From JAEUMY01 sp031394355 (GTDB taxonomy: Bacteria > Pseudomonadota > Gammaproteobacteria > Burkholderiales > Usitatibacteraceae), in NCBI GenBank assembly GCA_031394355.1, contig JANNSU010000040.1:25565-89564 (forward strand): a stretch of DNA of 64,000 nt, written 5' to 3'. Position 1 is the first letter of the stretch. Each line of letters starts with the position of its first letter. This document shows, in pieces, positions 7,960 through 16,035 of this stretch. The notes below the pieces were generated by a model. The model was not told where the DNA came from. It was given only the letters and a program-made list of their open reading frames with translations, and searched no databases. The position numbers and the translations under genes were made by a program.

Positions 7960-8580
7960 GTGGCTCGTTATATTGGACCCAAGTGCAAGTTGTCCCGCCG
8001 TGAAGGCACCGATCTCTTCCTGAAGAGTGCGCGTCGCGGGCTGGAAACAAAATGCAAGATTGAATCTCGCCCCGGTCAGCACGGCGCGAAGCAGAACCGT
8101 GTCTCGGAATACGGGGTGCAGTTGCGCGAAAAGCAGAAAATTCGCCGCATTTATGGTGTGCTTGAACGCCAGTTCCGTGGCTATTTTGCCGAAGCAGAGC
8201 GCCGTAAAGGTGCAACAGGTGAAAACCTGCTGGCACTCCTTGAGTCACGCCTGGACAACAACGTTTATCGTATGGGCTTTGGCTCAACACGCGCAGAAGC
8301 GCGTCAGTTGGTAAGCCACGGCGCCGTCCTCGTGAACGGCAAGGCAGTAAATATTCCTTCCTATCTGCTGCGAGCCAGCGATGTGGTGTCGCTGAAGGAA
8401 AAGGCGATGAAGCAGCTGCGAATCGTGGACGCACTCAAGTTGGCCGAATCCAACGGATTTCCAAGCTGGGTGGAAGTTGATGTCAAGAAGATGGCGGGTG
8501 TGTTCAAAGCAGCACCTGACCGTTCTGAGTTCGGAGCAGACATCAACGAACAGCTGGTGGTCGAACTCTATTCCAAGTAA
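7960..8580 (+). CDS. rpsD: 30S ribosomal protein S4 (uS4)
   Basis: 206 residues from GTG 7960 (ARYIGPKCKLSRREGTDLFL), preceded by AAGGAG. An S4 RNA-binding domain is visible around RLDNNVYRMGFGSTRAEARQ. S4 nucleates 16S rRNA folding and in enteric bacteria also regulates the alpha operon. Downstream, before rpoA, lies a strong hairpin (8590-8621). Confidence 0.98.
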   Translation: MARYIGPKCKLSRREGTDLFLKSARRGLETKCKIESRPGQHGAKQNRVSEYGVQLREKQKIRRIYGVLERQFRGYFAEAERRKGATGENLLALLESRLDNNVYRMGFGSTRAEARQLVSHGAVLVNGKAVNIPSYLLRASDVVSLKEKAMKQLRIVDALKLAESNGFPSWVEVDVKKMAGVFKAAPDRSEFGADINEQLVVELYSK

Positions 8581-8589
8581 TCGCACTTG

Positions 8590-8621
8590 ACCGCCGGACC
8601 GTCTCCTGACGGCCCGGCGGT
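8590..8621 (+). promoter_or_regulatory. Strong hairpin between rpsD and rpoA
   Basis: Two 14-nt arms (8590-8603 and 8608-8621) pair with a single mismatch around the loop TCCT, and TAGTCTATTTT follows. This could be a partial terminator, an attenuator that sets RpoA level against S4, or an RNA-processing site. Visible in sequence; function inferred. Confidence 0.55.
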
Positions 8622-8651
8622 TAGTCTATTTTCAGGACCGAGGCCAAATAC

Positions 8652-9632
8652 ATGCAAAGCAACGCAACGACATTTCTCAAGCCGCGCATCATCGACGTCC
8701 AGAACATTTCGCCTTCGCACGCAAAGGTGTTCATGGAGCCGTTCGAGCGCGGCTACGGCCACACGCTCGGCAATGCGCTGCGCCGCATTCTTCTGTCTTC
8801 GATGCCGGGCTTTGCGCCGACCGAAGTAAAGATCACCGGCGTGCTGCACGAGTATTCCACTATTGATGGCGTGCAAGAAGACGTCGTAGATATCCTTTTG
8901 AATCTCAAAGGGCTCGTTCTCAAACTGCATAATCGCAACGATGTCACGCTGAAGCTCAAAAAGGCGACTCCGGGTCCGATTACCGGTGCCGACATTGAAC
9001 AGATTCATGATGTCGAAATCGTCAATCCCGAACACGTCATTGCAAATCTGACGCCTGGTGGCAAGATTGAAATGCAGATCAAGGTGGAGAAGGGTCGCGG
9101 CTACGTTGCCGCAACGGCCCGTCGTGCAGATAACGAAGGCCGGTCCATCGGCTCCATTCTGCTTGACGCTTCCTTTTCGCCAGTCCGACGCGTGAGTTAT
9201 GCCGTTGAGAGCGCCCGAGTCGAGCAGCGCACTGACCTGGATCGTTTGGTGATGGACATTGAAACCAATGGTGTGATCGAGCCGGAAGAGGCAGTCCGGT
9301 ATGCGGCACGTGTTTTGGTAGATCAGCTGTCTGTGTTCGCGGATCTGCAAGGCACGCCCATGCAGCTTGAAGAAACCAAGGCACCTCAGATCGATCCGAT
9401 CCTGCTTCAGCCGGTCGATGATCTGGAGCTTACGGTTCGTTCCGCCAACTGTCTCAAGGCAGAGAACATTTATTACATTGGCGATCTCATCCAGCGCACC
9501 GAGAACGAGCTCCTCAAGACCCCCAACCTGGGTCGCAAGTCGCTCAACGAAATCAAGGAAGTGCTGGCATCCAAGGGCCTGACCCTTGGCATGAAGCTGG
9601 AGAACTGGCAAGTTGCGGGCCTCTCCAAGTAA
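8652..9632 (+). CDS. rpoA: DNA-directed RNA polymerase subunit alpha
   Basis: 326 residues. The N-terminal dimerisation domain (AKVFMEPFERGYGHTLGNAL; SSMPGFAPTEVKI) is joined to a C-terminal domain with the DNA- and activator-binding helix-hairpin (NLGRKSLNEIKEVL). Length matches beta homologues. It lies in the alpha operon between rpsD and rplQ. A 26-bp perfect palindrome starts 6 bp after the stop codon. Confidence 0.98.
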   Translation: MQSNATTFLKPRIIDVQNISPSHAKVFMEPFERGYGHTLGNALRRILLSSMPGFAPTEVKITGVLHEYSTIDGVQEDVVDILLNLKGLVLKLHNRNDVTLKLKKATPGPITGADIEQIHDVEIVNPEHVIANLTPGGKIEMQIKVEKGRGYVAATARRADNEGRSIGSILLDASFSPVRRVSYAVESARVEQRTDLDRLVMDIETNGVIEPEEAVRYAARVLVDQLSVFADLQGTPMQLEETKAPQIDPILLQPVDDLELTVRSANCLKAENIYYIGDLIQRTENELLKTPNLGRKSLNEIKEVLASKGLTLGMKLENWQVAGLSK

Positions 9633-9638
9633 ACCCTG

Positions 9639-9664
9639 CGGCGCTGCGAATATTCGCAGCGCCG
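9639..9664. repeat. 26-bp perfect palindrome between rpoA and rplQ
   Basis: The core 12-mer GCGAATATTCGC (9646-9657) is extended outward by seven complementary bases on each side (CGGCGCT/AGCGCCG), giving 13-bp arms with no loop. In RNA it could form a GC-rich hairpin, with only TTCTTC after it. It is the longest perfect extension of the 12-mer in the window. Confidence 0.95.
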
Positions 9665-9732
9665 TTCTTCAACCCATAACAATAACAAGGCCGGCTCCAC
9701 CCCCAAGGCCAAGAGACTGAAAGGAAACATCC

Positions 9733-10125
9733 ATGCGTCATCGTCACGGACTTCGCAAACTCAATCGTACCAGCAGCCATCGTCTGGCCATGTTCCGCAA
9801 CATGACAAATTCCCTGTTCCTGCACGAGGCAATCAAGACCACACTGCCGAAGGCCAAGGAACTGCGCAAGGTTGCAGAGCCTCTCATCACGCTGGGCAAG
9901 GACGCTACACTTGCCAACCGCCGCCTGGCATTTGCCCGCCTGCGGGACCGCGACATGGTTGGCAAGCTCTTCAACGAGCTGGGCCCACGGTACAAGACGC
10001 GCAATGGTGGCTACCTGCGCATTCTCAAAATGGGATTCCGCGTTGGCGACAATGCTCCAATGGCTCTTGTGGAGCTGGTTGATCGTCCGCAAGCAGAAGA
10101 GGCAGTTGAAGACAGCGCAGAGTAA
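9733..10125 (+). CDS. rplQ: 50S ribosomal protein L17 (bL17)
   Basis: 130 residues, MRHRHGLRKLNRTSSHRLAM, the classic L17 start, with KTTLPKAKELRKVAEPLITL. Last gene of the alpha operon. AAGGAAA lies upstream of the ATG, and a rho-independent terminator follows at 10225-10254. Confidence 0.98.
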   Translation: MRHRHGLRKLNRTSSHRLAMFRNMTNSLFLHEAIKTTLPKAKELRKVAEPLITLGKDATLANRRLAFARLRDRDMVGKLFNELGPRYKTRNGGYLRILKMGFRVGDNAPMALVELVDRPQAEEAVEDSAE

Positions 10126-10224
10126 CGTCAAGCGACCAGTCCGCCCCATCTTGTTCTGAATTTTCCCGAAAGGGCGATGCCAGGCGGACTCCTTCACTCC
10201 GCGGTGGATTGAAGCAACCGAAGT

Positions 10225-10254
10225 AAAAAGGCCGGGATATCCCCAGCCTTTTTT
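10225..10254 (+). terminator. Rho-independent terminator after rplQ
   Basis: AAAAAGGCCGGG / CCCCAGCCTTTTTT hairpin with one mismatch and a short AT-rich loop, ending in a T-run. It ends the alpha operon. Because the A-run mirrors the T-run it may also end the converging response-regulator transcript on the minus strand. Confidence 0.85.
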
Positions 10255-10278
10255 GCTTTGTGACTCGGCGACTGCAGA

Positions 10279-10932
10279 TCAGACTCGCTCCCGGTCCGCC
10301 CAGTTGGCGGCAAAGCGATTCAGCTCGCTTGCGCTCTTCAATCCGAGTTTCTGCTTCAGGTTTGCCCGGTGAGCCTCGATGGTCTTCACACTGCGGTTCA
10401 GCTTGGTCGCAATTTCGCTTGAACCGAGACCCAACCCAATCATGCGCAACACTTCGTATTCGCGATCCGTCAAATTGGACAGAACCGAAACCTGCTGCTG
10501 AGGCGCGCTGCCACGCATCTTCTGAAGCAGCAGAGCCTGCATGCGATCTGAAAGGTAGACTTCACCGCCCATGATCTTGCGGATGGCGCTGATGACCTTG
10601 TCAGTCGCCTCCTGCTTCATGATGTAGCCCTTGGCGCCGGCACGGAAGGAGCGCTCGCCATGAATCAGTTCGTCGTGCATGCTGATCACCAGCACCGGCA
10701 CCTCGGTGTGACGGCCAACCATGGTCTTGATGAGTTCAATGCCAGAAAGCCCTGGCAGGGAAATGTCGGTAATGAGCAGATCAGGGTTCACGCCGTCCTG
10801 CAGCTGTTCGAGAGCTGCCTCGGCTGACTCTGCCATGTAGGCAACTTCCATATCCGATTCGCTGTTGATCAATTGCGTCAGGCCATGCAGCACAATGGCG
10901 TGGTCGTCGACCAGCATGATTTTGGCTTTCAT
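10279..10932 (-). CDS. NarL/FixJ-type response regulator (LuxR-family)
   Basis: About 217 residues. The N-terminal receiver domain has acidic pocket D9/D10, phosphoacceptor D56 (LLITDISLPG) and a KGYIMK switch. The C-terminal LuxR-type helix-turn-helix is LTDREYEVLRMIGLGLGSSEIATKLNRSVKTIEAHRANLKQKLG. I choose ATG 10932, which overlaps the kinase stop as ATGA and has GGGAG at a good distance; an in-frame ATG four codons upstream also exists. It is co-transcribed with the histidine kinase at 10929-13844, so the two form a two-component pair. Target genes are unknown. Confidence 0.93.
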   Translation of the reverse strand: MKAKIMLVDDHAIVLHGLTQLINSESDMEVAYMAESAEAALEQLQDGVNPDLLITDISLPGLSGIELIKTMVGRHTEVPVLVISMHDELIHGERSFRAGAKGYIMKQEATDKVISAIRKIMGGEVYLSDRMQALLLQKMRGSAPQQQVSVLSNLTDREYEVLRMIGLGLGSSEIATKLNRSVKTIEAHRANLKQKLGLKSASELNRFAANWADRERV

Positions 10933-13844
10933 CCGTTCTCCCATGTTCTTGCCGGTTCAGTGGAATCAGCATCGACAGGCAATGCCACTGCAATCTCAGT
11001 GCCGCCTCCAGGTCTCCTCGTGACAGACAGCGAAGCACCCAAGACTCCACTGCGATATTTTATGCTGTGAAGTGCGGAGTCGTTGAGCGGCTCGGAATCA
11101 TGCGAGCGAATTCCGATCCCGTTGTCGATGACGGCGAGGCGAGTCTCCCCGCCCAGTGCTGTGAGTTCGATCATGATGTTCTTGGCATGGCTGTGCTTGA
11201 GAGCGTTGTTTACGCCTTCCTGGGCGATTCGATACAGTCCCTTGGCCACAAGCGTATCGTTGATCTGGGGCTCTCCGTCATACTCGAACCGGCACTCAAT
11301 CGTGCCAAGGCTGTTGACGTCGTCTGCAAGCTGCTGCAGGGCCTCAACCAAGCCATCGGGGCCCATGATGTGCGGCGAAAGACCGTGTGAAATCAGTCTC
11401 GTCTGGCGGATGGTCTCATTCACCAGCGCATGCACTCGCGCGGCGTCGTTGGCTTCGGGCAAGTTCTTCTCCGCCAGCTTCTTTTGCAAGGTCTTCGCGA
11501 GCAGCGCGGTCCCTGTGAGGTTCTGGCCCAGCTCGTCATGCAACTCCAAACCAACCTGCGCCAGCTCCTTCTCGATAGCCAGCAGCAGGCGTCTTTCAAG
11601 TTCCCTCCGCCGACTCGCCTCCTTGCTGAGTTCGGCATTCACATCCGAAAGCTGACGCGTGCGTTCAGCCAGATCGAGCTCGTACCGCTTCTGTTGGGTA
11701 ATGAACCGTCCAATGCCGCGATAGCCGCGGAATTTTCCGTCATCGGCATAAAACGGTTCACCGCTGATGCTGGTGAACTCGAGCATTCGACCCTTGTCCG
11801 GATCTACCATCGTGATCACAAGATCCTTGAATGGCCGCCGAGCCGCAATATCGGCTTTGTGGCCTTCCCAGACATCGCCGGTCGCGTGATAAAACGGGTT
11901 CTCCCATCGCCGCGTACCAATCGACCGAGGCACGATCCCGAGGTATTTCTGCGCACCCATCGAAAGCTGGGTGAATCTGTACTCGCTGTCAGTTTCCCAA
12001 TACAAGTCCGAGGTGAACTCGATGATGCGTCTGAACCGCTCCTCGCTCTCCCGCAGCGCGGTAAGCGCACGGCGCCGTTCGGTGACATCCCGCGAACTTG
12101 CTTGAATGTAGACGATGTTGCCGTCGCGGCCGTGTACCGAAGCGGCGAGACACTCCAGCCAAAGATAGTGTCCTGCCTGATGGCGGTAACGGAACTCTGC
12201 GTGCAGCTCGACGCGGCCCACACGCAACTGCCTTTCCAGTTCGATGCGCATCGCCGCCACATCATCCGGATGAATCCAATGGTAAAAATTGAGACCGACA
12301 ATATCAATCGGGGCATATCCCGTGATGCGCTTGAACGAGTTGGACGCAAAACGCAACGTGCCGTCCAGTTCATGCAGGCTGACCAGATCGCGCATGTTGT
12401 CCGACAGCACGCGATATTCACGTTCACTATCCGCAAGTCGGAGTTGAGCTTCTTTGATCTGAGTGATGTCCTGAATCGTCCCATGGACGGTCTCGGCTTT
12501 GCGATCCGCGTTCAACTGCGCTTCTGTCCTGGTTCTGAGCCAGTGGACCCGTCCTGAAGCCGTCAGGACGCGGTATTCGCCTTCCACCACGTGCCCCAGC
12601 ATCACGCGACGGAATGAAGCATCAACCTGATTTCGATCTTCCGGATGGATGAGGCCATTCAGCACCGCACTACCTGTCGGCAACTCAGGGAGCGATGCCA
12701 GATCGAGGATGTCGCGCGCTTGCTCGGAAAAAGCAATCTTTCCGGACGCCATGTCGAGTGACCAGCTGCCCAGCCGTGCGACGCGTTGCGCTGCCAGCAA
12801 ATTGCGCCGGCTTTCGGCCAGTGCGGCCTCTGCGATCTCTCGTTGCCGCAGCTGGCGAGAAAACATGCCGGCAAACAGGAGGATCGCAATGGAGAGTCCA
12901 AGGGTCACGGCACCGATGTAGGCGGCTTGGGCGCCTAATCCTGCACGCGCCTCACGGGCATCACGCGAAACAGCAAGCAGCAGCGGCACGCCTGCCATGC
13001 TCCGCGAGGCCATATACGCGTCATTCCGCGTGAGAATTGATGAGGTCCGGTGAAATGCAGGAAGGCCAACCGCAATCATCATGAAAGTCGGGTGATCCGC
13101 AAAACTCGCCTTGGGCAGACTCGCGATGGGCGGATAGGTTGATACCAGATGCCCGCTCGTGGAGAAGACCGCGATGCGACCTTCATGCCCCAACGTCAGG
13201 TTGCGATGGGTTGCCCGATCCAGCGTCATTCCGCCGATCAACTTGCCCAGCAACCGGTTGCTGCTGTCACGTACTGGGGTGCTGAACGGTACAACTGCAT
13301 TGCTTTCACTTTCAGGCACAACAGGCGAGTGGGATCTGGTACCGACGGCAGACCGGTCTGTGACAATGCGCTTCAATTCACTCTGGTCCACTGGCAGATC
13401 GGATATTCCGTCCGAACGCCGCGAGGCGAGCACTTTGCCGTCCAAGTCTGTCCAAACCAGGAAGCGGAGGTGCCTCCCGCGGGGCAGCATGTCCTTCAAT
13501 ACTGCGCTGGCCTGCTCATTCGCGCGGCTGGAGCCAATGGCCGGCACCGCAGCAAGCTCCCTGGCTGTGGACTCCAGTACGTCCCGCGACGCCTGGAAGT
13601 CGTCAACATAATGCTCTGCCAGCAGTGCCGACAGGTTACCCAGCTCGAGACCGATTACCTCCTGCGCGTTTCGTTCGAACTGGCGATAGAAACCATAGGC
13701 GAACACCAAAATGCAGGCGATGATCAACCCGGCAAAGAGCCAAAGCAATTTGCTGTTCGAGAAACCTACCGCAAACTCGATCGGCTCTGGTGTGAGGTCC
13801 GGGATGATCGGCGGCGTACTTCGCTCTGAAACTGCGCTGTTCAT
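10929..13844 (-). CDS. Membrane-bound multi-PAS histidine kinase (NarX/DegS-type HisKA_3)
   Basis: 971 residues. TM1 is at about 33-52, then a periplasmic sensor of about 250 residues, then TM2 at about 306-329. Three PAS/PAC units follow at roughly 355-462, 475-590 and 602-718, then a charged helix and a HisKA_3 dimerisation domain with phosphoacceptor H769 (LELHDELGQNLTG). The ATPase domain has N-box EGVNNALKHS and DNGIG at 907. The large periplasmic part suggests a small-molecule ligand; three PAS domains suggest extra redox or ligand input. It is translationally coupled to the response regulator downstream. Signal unknown. Confidence 0.93.
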   Translation of the reverse strand: MNSAVSERSTPPIIPDLTPEPIEFAVGFSNSKLLWLFAGLIIACILVFAYGFYRQFERNAQEVIGLELGNLSALLAEHYVDDFQASRDVLESTARELAAVPAIGSSRANEQASAVLKDMLPRGRHLRFLVWTDLDGKVLASRRSDGISDLPVDQSELKRIVTDRSAVGTRSHSPVVPESESNAVVPFSTPVRDSSNRLLGKLIGGMTLDRATHRNLTLGHEGRIAVFSTSGHLVSTYPPIASLPKASFADHPTFMMIAVGLPAFHRTSSILTRNDAYMASRSMAGVPLLLAVSRDAREARAGLGAQAAYIGAVTLGLSIAILLFAGMFSRQLRQREIAEAALAESRRNLLAAQRVARLGSWSLDMASGKIAFSEQARDILDLASLPELPTGSAVLNGLIHPEDRNQVDASFRRVMLGHVVEGEYRVLTASGRVHWLRTRTEAQLNADRKAETVHGTIQDITQIKEAQLRLADSEREYRVLSDNMRDLVSLHELDGTLRFASNSFKRITGYAPIDIVGLNFYHWIHPDDVAAMRIELERQLRVGRVELHAEFRYRHQAGHYLWLECLAASVHGRDGNIVYIQASSRDVTERRRALTALRESEERFRRIIEFTSDLYWETDSEYRFTQLSMGAQKYLGIVPRSIGTRRWENPFYHATGDVWEGHKADIAARRPFKDLVITMVDPDKGRMLEFTSISGEPFYADDGKFRGYRGIGRFITQQKRYELDLAERTRQLSDVNAELSKEASRRRELERRLLLAIEKELAQVGLELHDELGQNLTGTALLAKTLQKKLAEKNLPEANDAARVHALVNETIRQTRLISHGLSPHIMGPDGLVEALQQLADDVNSLGTIECRFEYDGEPQINDTLVAKGLYRIAQEGVNNALKHSHAKNIMIELTALGGETRLAVIDNGIGIRSHDSEPLNDSALHSIKYRSGVLGASLSVTRRPGGGTEIAVALPVDADSTEPARTWENG

Positions 13845-14033
13845 GAACCGAGAATAACAGCCCTTGGCGCTTGGCGGGAGGTGGGTTTGATCCTCGGGAT
13901 TTCACCTAGCAAGCGCAGGGGAAACGGATGCGGCTAATCAGGGATTTAGAGGGGTGATTTCCGTCTCATGCCTGATTTACCCTGCCTTGCCCACGGACCA
14001 TAATTGAGATGCAGTAAATTCCATTTCCCCTTC

Positions 14034-14067
14034 AGCCCGCATGCATCAGCTACGCGGGCTTTTTTTT
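14034..14067 (+). terminator. Orphan plus-strand terminator between two minus-strand genes
   Basis: AGCCCGC (14034-14040) and GCGGGCT (14054-14060) form a hairpin followed by eight T on the plus strand. No plus-strand gene ends here: the kinase gene starts at 13844 on the minus strand and the glycerate kinase gene ends at 14096 on the minus strand. A short plus-strand RNA ending here is possible. A weak -35/-10-like pair (TTTACC 13975-13980; CATAAT about 13999-14004) would give a transcript of about 60 nt. Confidence 0.6.
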
Positions 14068-14095
14068 GCCTGTTGCCCTAGGCACGCAAATGCAG

Positions 14096-15397
14096 CTACT
14101 GGATCAGGATGATCCGATAGTCATTCACATTCGTCCTGGTCGGCCCCGTGACAACAAGATCGTCCAGAGCATGAAAAAACGTGAAGGCATCATTTCTGCC
14201 CAGTGCCTTTACACCGTCGACTCCCGCGTTGGCGGCTCGGCTGATTGAATCCGGGCCGAGCAAAGCGCCAGCATTTTCCTCAGACCCATCTATTCCATCG
14301 GTATCACACGCGAGTGCGTGCACACCAGCAAGGCCGTCGAGTTCAATGCCAAGGGAAAGAAGGAACTCGGTGCATCTCCCGCCGCGTCCTGGAATCTGGT
14401 TACGCTCAGGCGGCTGGCGAATCGTCACAGTCGTTTCACCTCCGGAAATGAGTGCCACCGGGGGTTTGATCGGGTGATGATATTGGTGGATCTGGCGTGT
14501 CAGTGCTGCATACACCTTGGCAACCTCAGCGGCTTCACCCGTGACACAGTCCCCAAGCACCATGGGGGTCACGCCACGCTGTTGTACATAGGCTGCGGCC
14601 ATGGTCAGGCTTGAGTGGGCGGTGGCAATGATTCGATTGTCCACGCGTTGAAAGGCTGGGTTGCCTGGCTTCAAAGACTCCGCCACTTCGCCTCGCACGC
14701 CGCGCGAGAGGTAGCGTGCAACGGATAGCGGTGGCGTGACGCCATAGTAGTTGATGATGTCCAGAGCCTCCTGGAATGTGGTCGCATCCGGAGAGGTGGG
14801 GCCGGAGGCAATGTGCGTCGGATCATCGCCCGTCACATCAGAAATGATCAGGGACAGTATGCGAGCGGGTGACAGATCGGCCATTCGGCCTCCCTGTATC
14901 CGCGAAAGGTGCTTTCTGACCGTATTCATTTTCTGGATGGGTGCACCACATCGCAGCAGTTCGCGGGTCACTTCCTTGAGGTCCTGCATGGTTACGCTGT
15001 CCACCGGCAAGGAAAGCAGGCTGGATCCGCCACCAGAAATCAGCGCCAGTACCAAATCATTCGGGCCAAGTGCAGCCACCAAGTCATGGATCTCCCGAGC
15101 GGCCGCTTCGCCCTGCGTGTCTGGCACGGGATGTCCTGCCTCCACCACGCGAATGCGACTCAGCGGCAAGCCATGGCCGTAGCGCGTGATCACAATACCG
15201 GAGAGCTGCACATCAGCCGGGTAGTGGTCTTCAACGGCCTTGGCCATGCTGGCGGCGGCCTTGCCTACCCCGATCACGACCAGCCTTCCCTTTGAAAACG
15301 TTACCGGGTCTGGAAGATGCTGCGGAACGATTTGCAGCGGATCGGCGGCGCCCAGTGCCGCCTTGAAGCTGCCGATGAGTAGTTCACGAACGTTCAT
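14096..15397 (-). CDS. Glycerate 2-kinase (MOFRL family)
   Basis: 433 residues. The N-terminal GckA/TtuD region carries LVVIGVGKAAASMAKAVE, LALISGGGSSLLSLP and IISDVTGDDPTHIASGPTSPD. The C-terminal MOFRL part carries GRGGRCTEFLLSLGIEL and ACDTDGIDG. The family phosphorylates D-glycerate to 2-phosphoglycerate, linking tartrate, hydroxypyruvate or glyoxylate metabolism to glycolysis. It stands alone here, with no tartrate or glyoxylate genes next to it. Its 3' end faces the orphan terminator. Confidence 0.92.
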   Translation of the reverse strand: MNVRELLIGSFKAALGAADPLQIVPQHLPDPVTFSKGRLVVIGVGKAAASMAKAVEDHYPADVQLSGIVITRYGHGLPLSRIRVVEAGHPVPDTQGEAAAREIHDLVAALGPNDLVLALISGGGSSLLSLPVDSVTMQDLKEVTRELLRCGAPIQKMNTVRKHLSRIQGGRMADLSPARILSLIISDVTGDDPTHIASGPTSPDATTFQEALDIINYYGVTPPLSVARYLSRGVRGEVAESLKPGNPAFQRVDNRIIATAHSSLTMAAAYVQQRGVTPMVLGDCVTGEAAEVAKVYAALTRQIHQYHHPIKPPVALISGGETTVTIRQPPERNQIPGRGGRCTEFLLSLGIELDGLAGVHALACDTDGIDGSEENAGALLGPDSISRAANAGVDGVKALGRNDAFTFFHALDDLVVTGPTRTNVNDYRIILIQ

Positions 15398-15475
15398 GGG
15401 TGAAAGGGTTCCGCTGAATGTACGGTTTAGAGAAGTGTAGCTTTGCTGCTACGAATTCGCATCCCGTTGGTCTGC

Positions 15476-15901
15476 CTATCGTTCAAACTTGATGGAAAGC
15501 ACAATTGATGACTGCGTCCTGTCCACGCCTTCGATTCTGCCGATACGGTCCAGTACTTCGTCCATCTGTTGGGTGGACTCCGTCTCTACCATCGCAAGAT
15601 AGTCAAATGCTCCGGAGAGTGCATACGTCCCGCGAATTGTCGCAAGCGACTTCAGATCGCGCATGACGGCCTCTGCGCGCTTGGGATTCACTGCCATGAG
15701 TACATGAGCGGTGATAGACGGCCGCCTGGCCGGGTTGCCCAGCTTCACGGTATAGCCCTCAATCACGCCAGCGGCTTCCAGGCGGCGGATGCGTTCTTGC
15801 ACGGTATTGCGTGCAACGCCGAGTTTTCGGGCGAGTGCCGAGGTCGATTCCCTTGCGTTCGCTTGCAACAAGGCCAACAGTTCCATGTCTTTGGGGCTCA
15901 T
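15476..15901 (-). CDS. Lrp/AsnC-family transcriptional regulator
   Basis: About 141 residues from ATG 15901 (MSPKDMELLALLQANARES). The N-terminal winged helix-turn-helix is STSALARKLGVARNTVQERIRRLEAAGVI and the C-terminal RAM ligand-binding domain includes GTYALSGAFDYLAMVE. An in-frame TTG at 15940 would add 13 residues but lies inside an inverted repeat. It is divergent from the saccharopine dehydrogenase gene at 16036, so it most likely senses an amino acid, possibly lysine, and controls that pathway. This is inference from context. Confidence 0.9.
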   Translation of the reverse strand: MSPKDMELLALLQANARESTSALARKLGVARNTVQERIRRLEAAGVIEGYTVKLGNPARRPSITAHVLMAVNPKRAEAVMRDLKSLATIRGTYALSGAFDYLAMVETESTQQMDEVLDRIGRIEGVDRTQSSIVLSIKFER

Positions 15902-15941
15902 ATTGGGCAAACTGTACAACAAACTAGTCAATTTGCTCAAT
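15902..15941. promoter_or_regulatory. Candidate operator of the Lrp-type regulator
   Basis: ATTGGGCAAA (15902-15911) and TTTGCTCAAT (15932-15941) are inverted copies matching at 9 of 10 bases around a 20-bp spacer. They lie in the region between the divergent regulator and saccharopine dehydrogenase genes, where an autoregulatory Lrp-family site would be expected. Confidence 0.45.
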
Positions 15942-16035
15942 GTCGACCTGCATTAAGACATATTGCAGGCTGCATTTTGACAGGAGAGCCCGGTAAGCTT
16001 TGGCCTATTCTTTCAGTCCACTTGAGGGCCCCACC

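Noticed and set aside
13149..13829. Long plus-strand open frames opposite the histidine kinase
   Set aside because: They are antisense to a protein with continuous recognisable domains, and their translations resemble nothing known.
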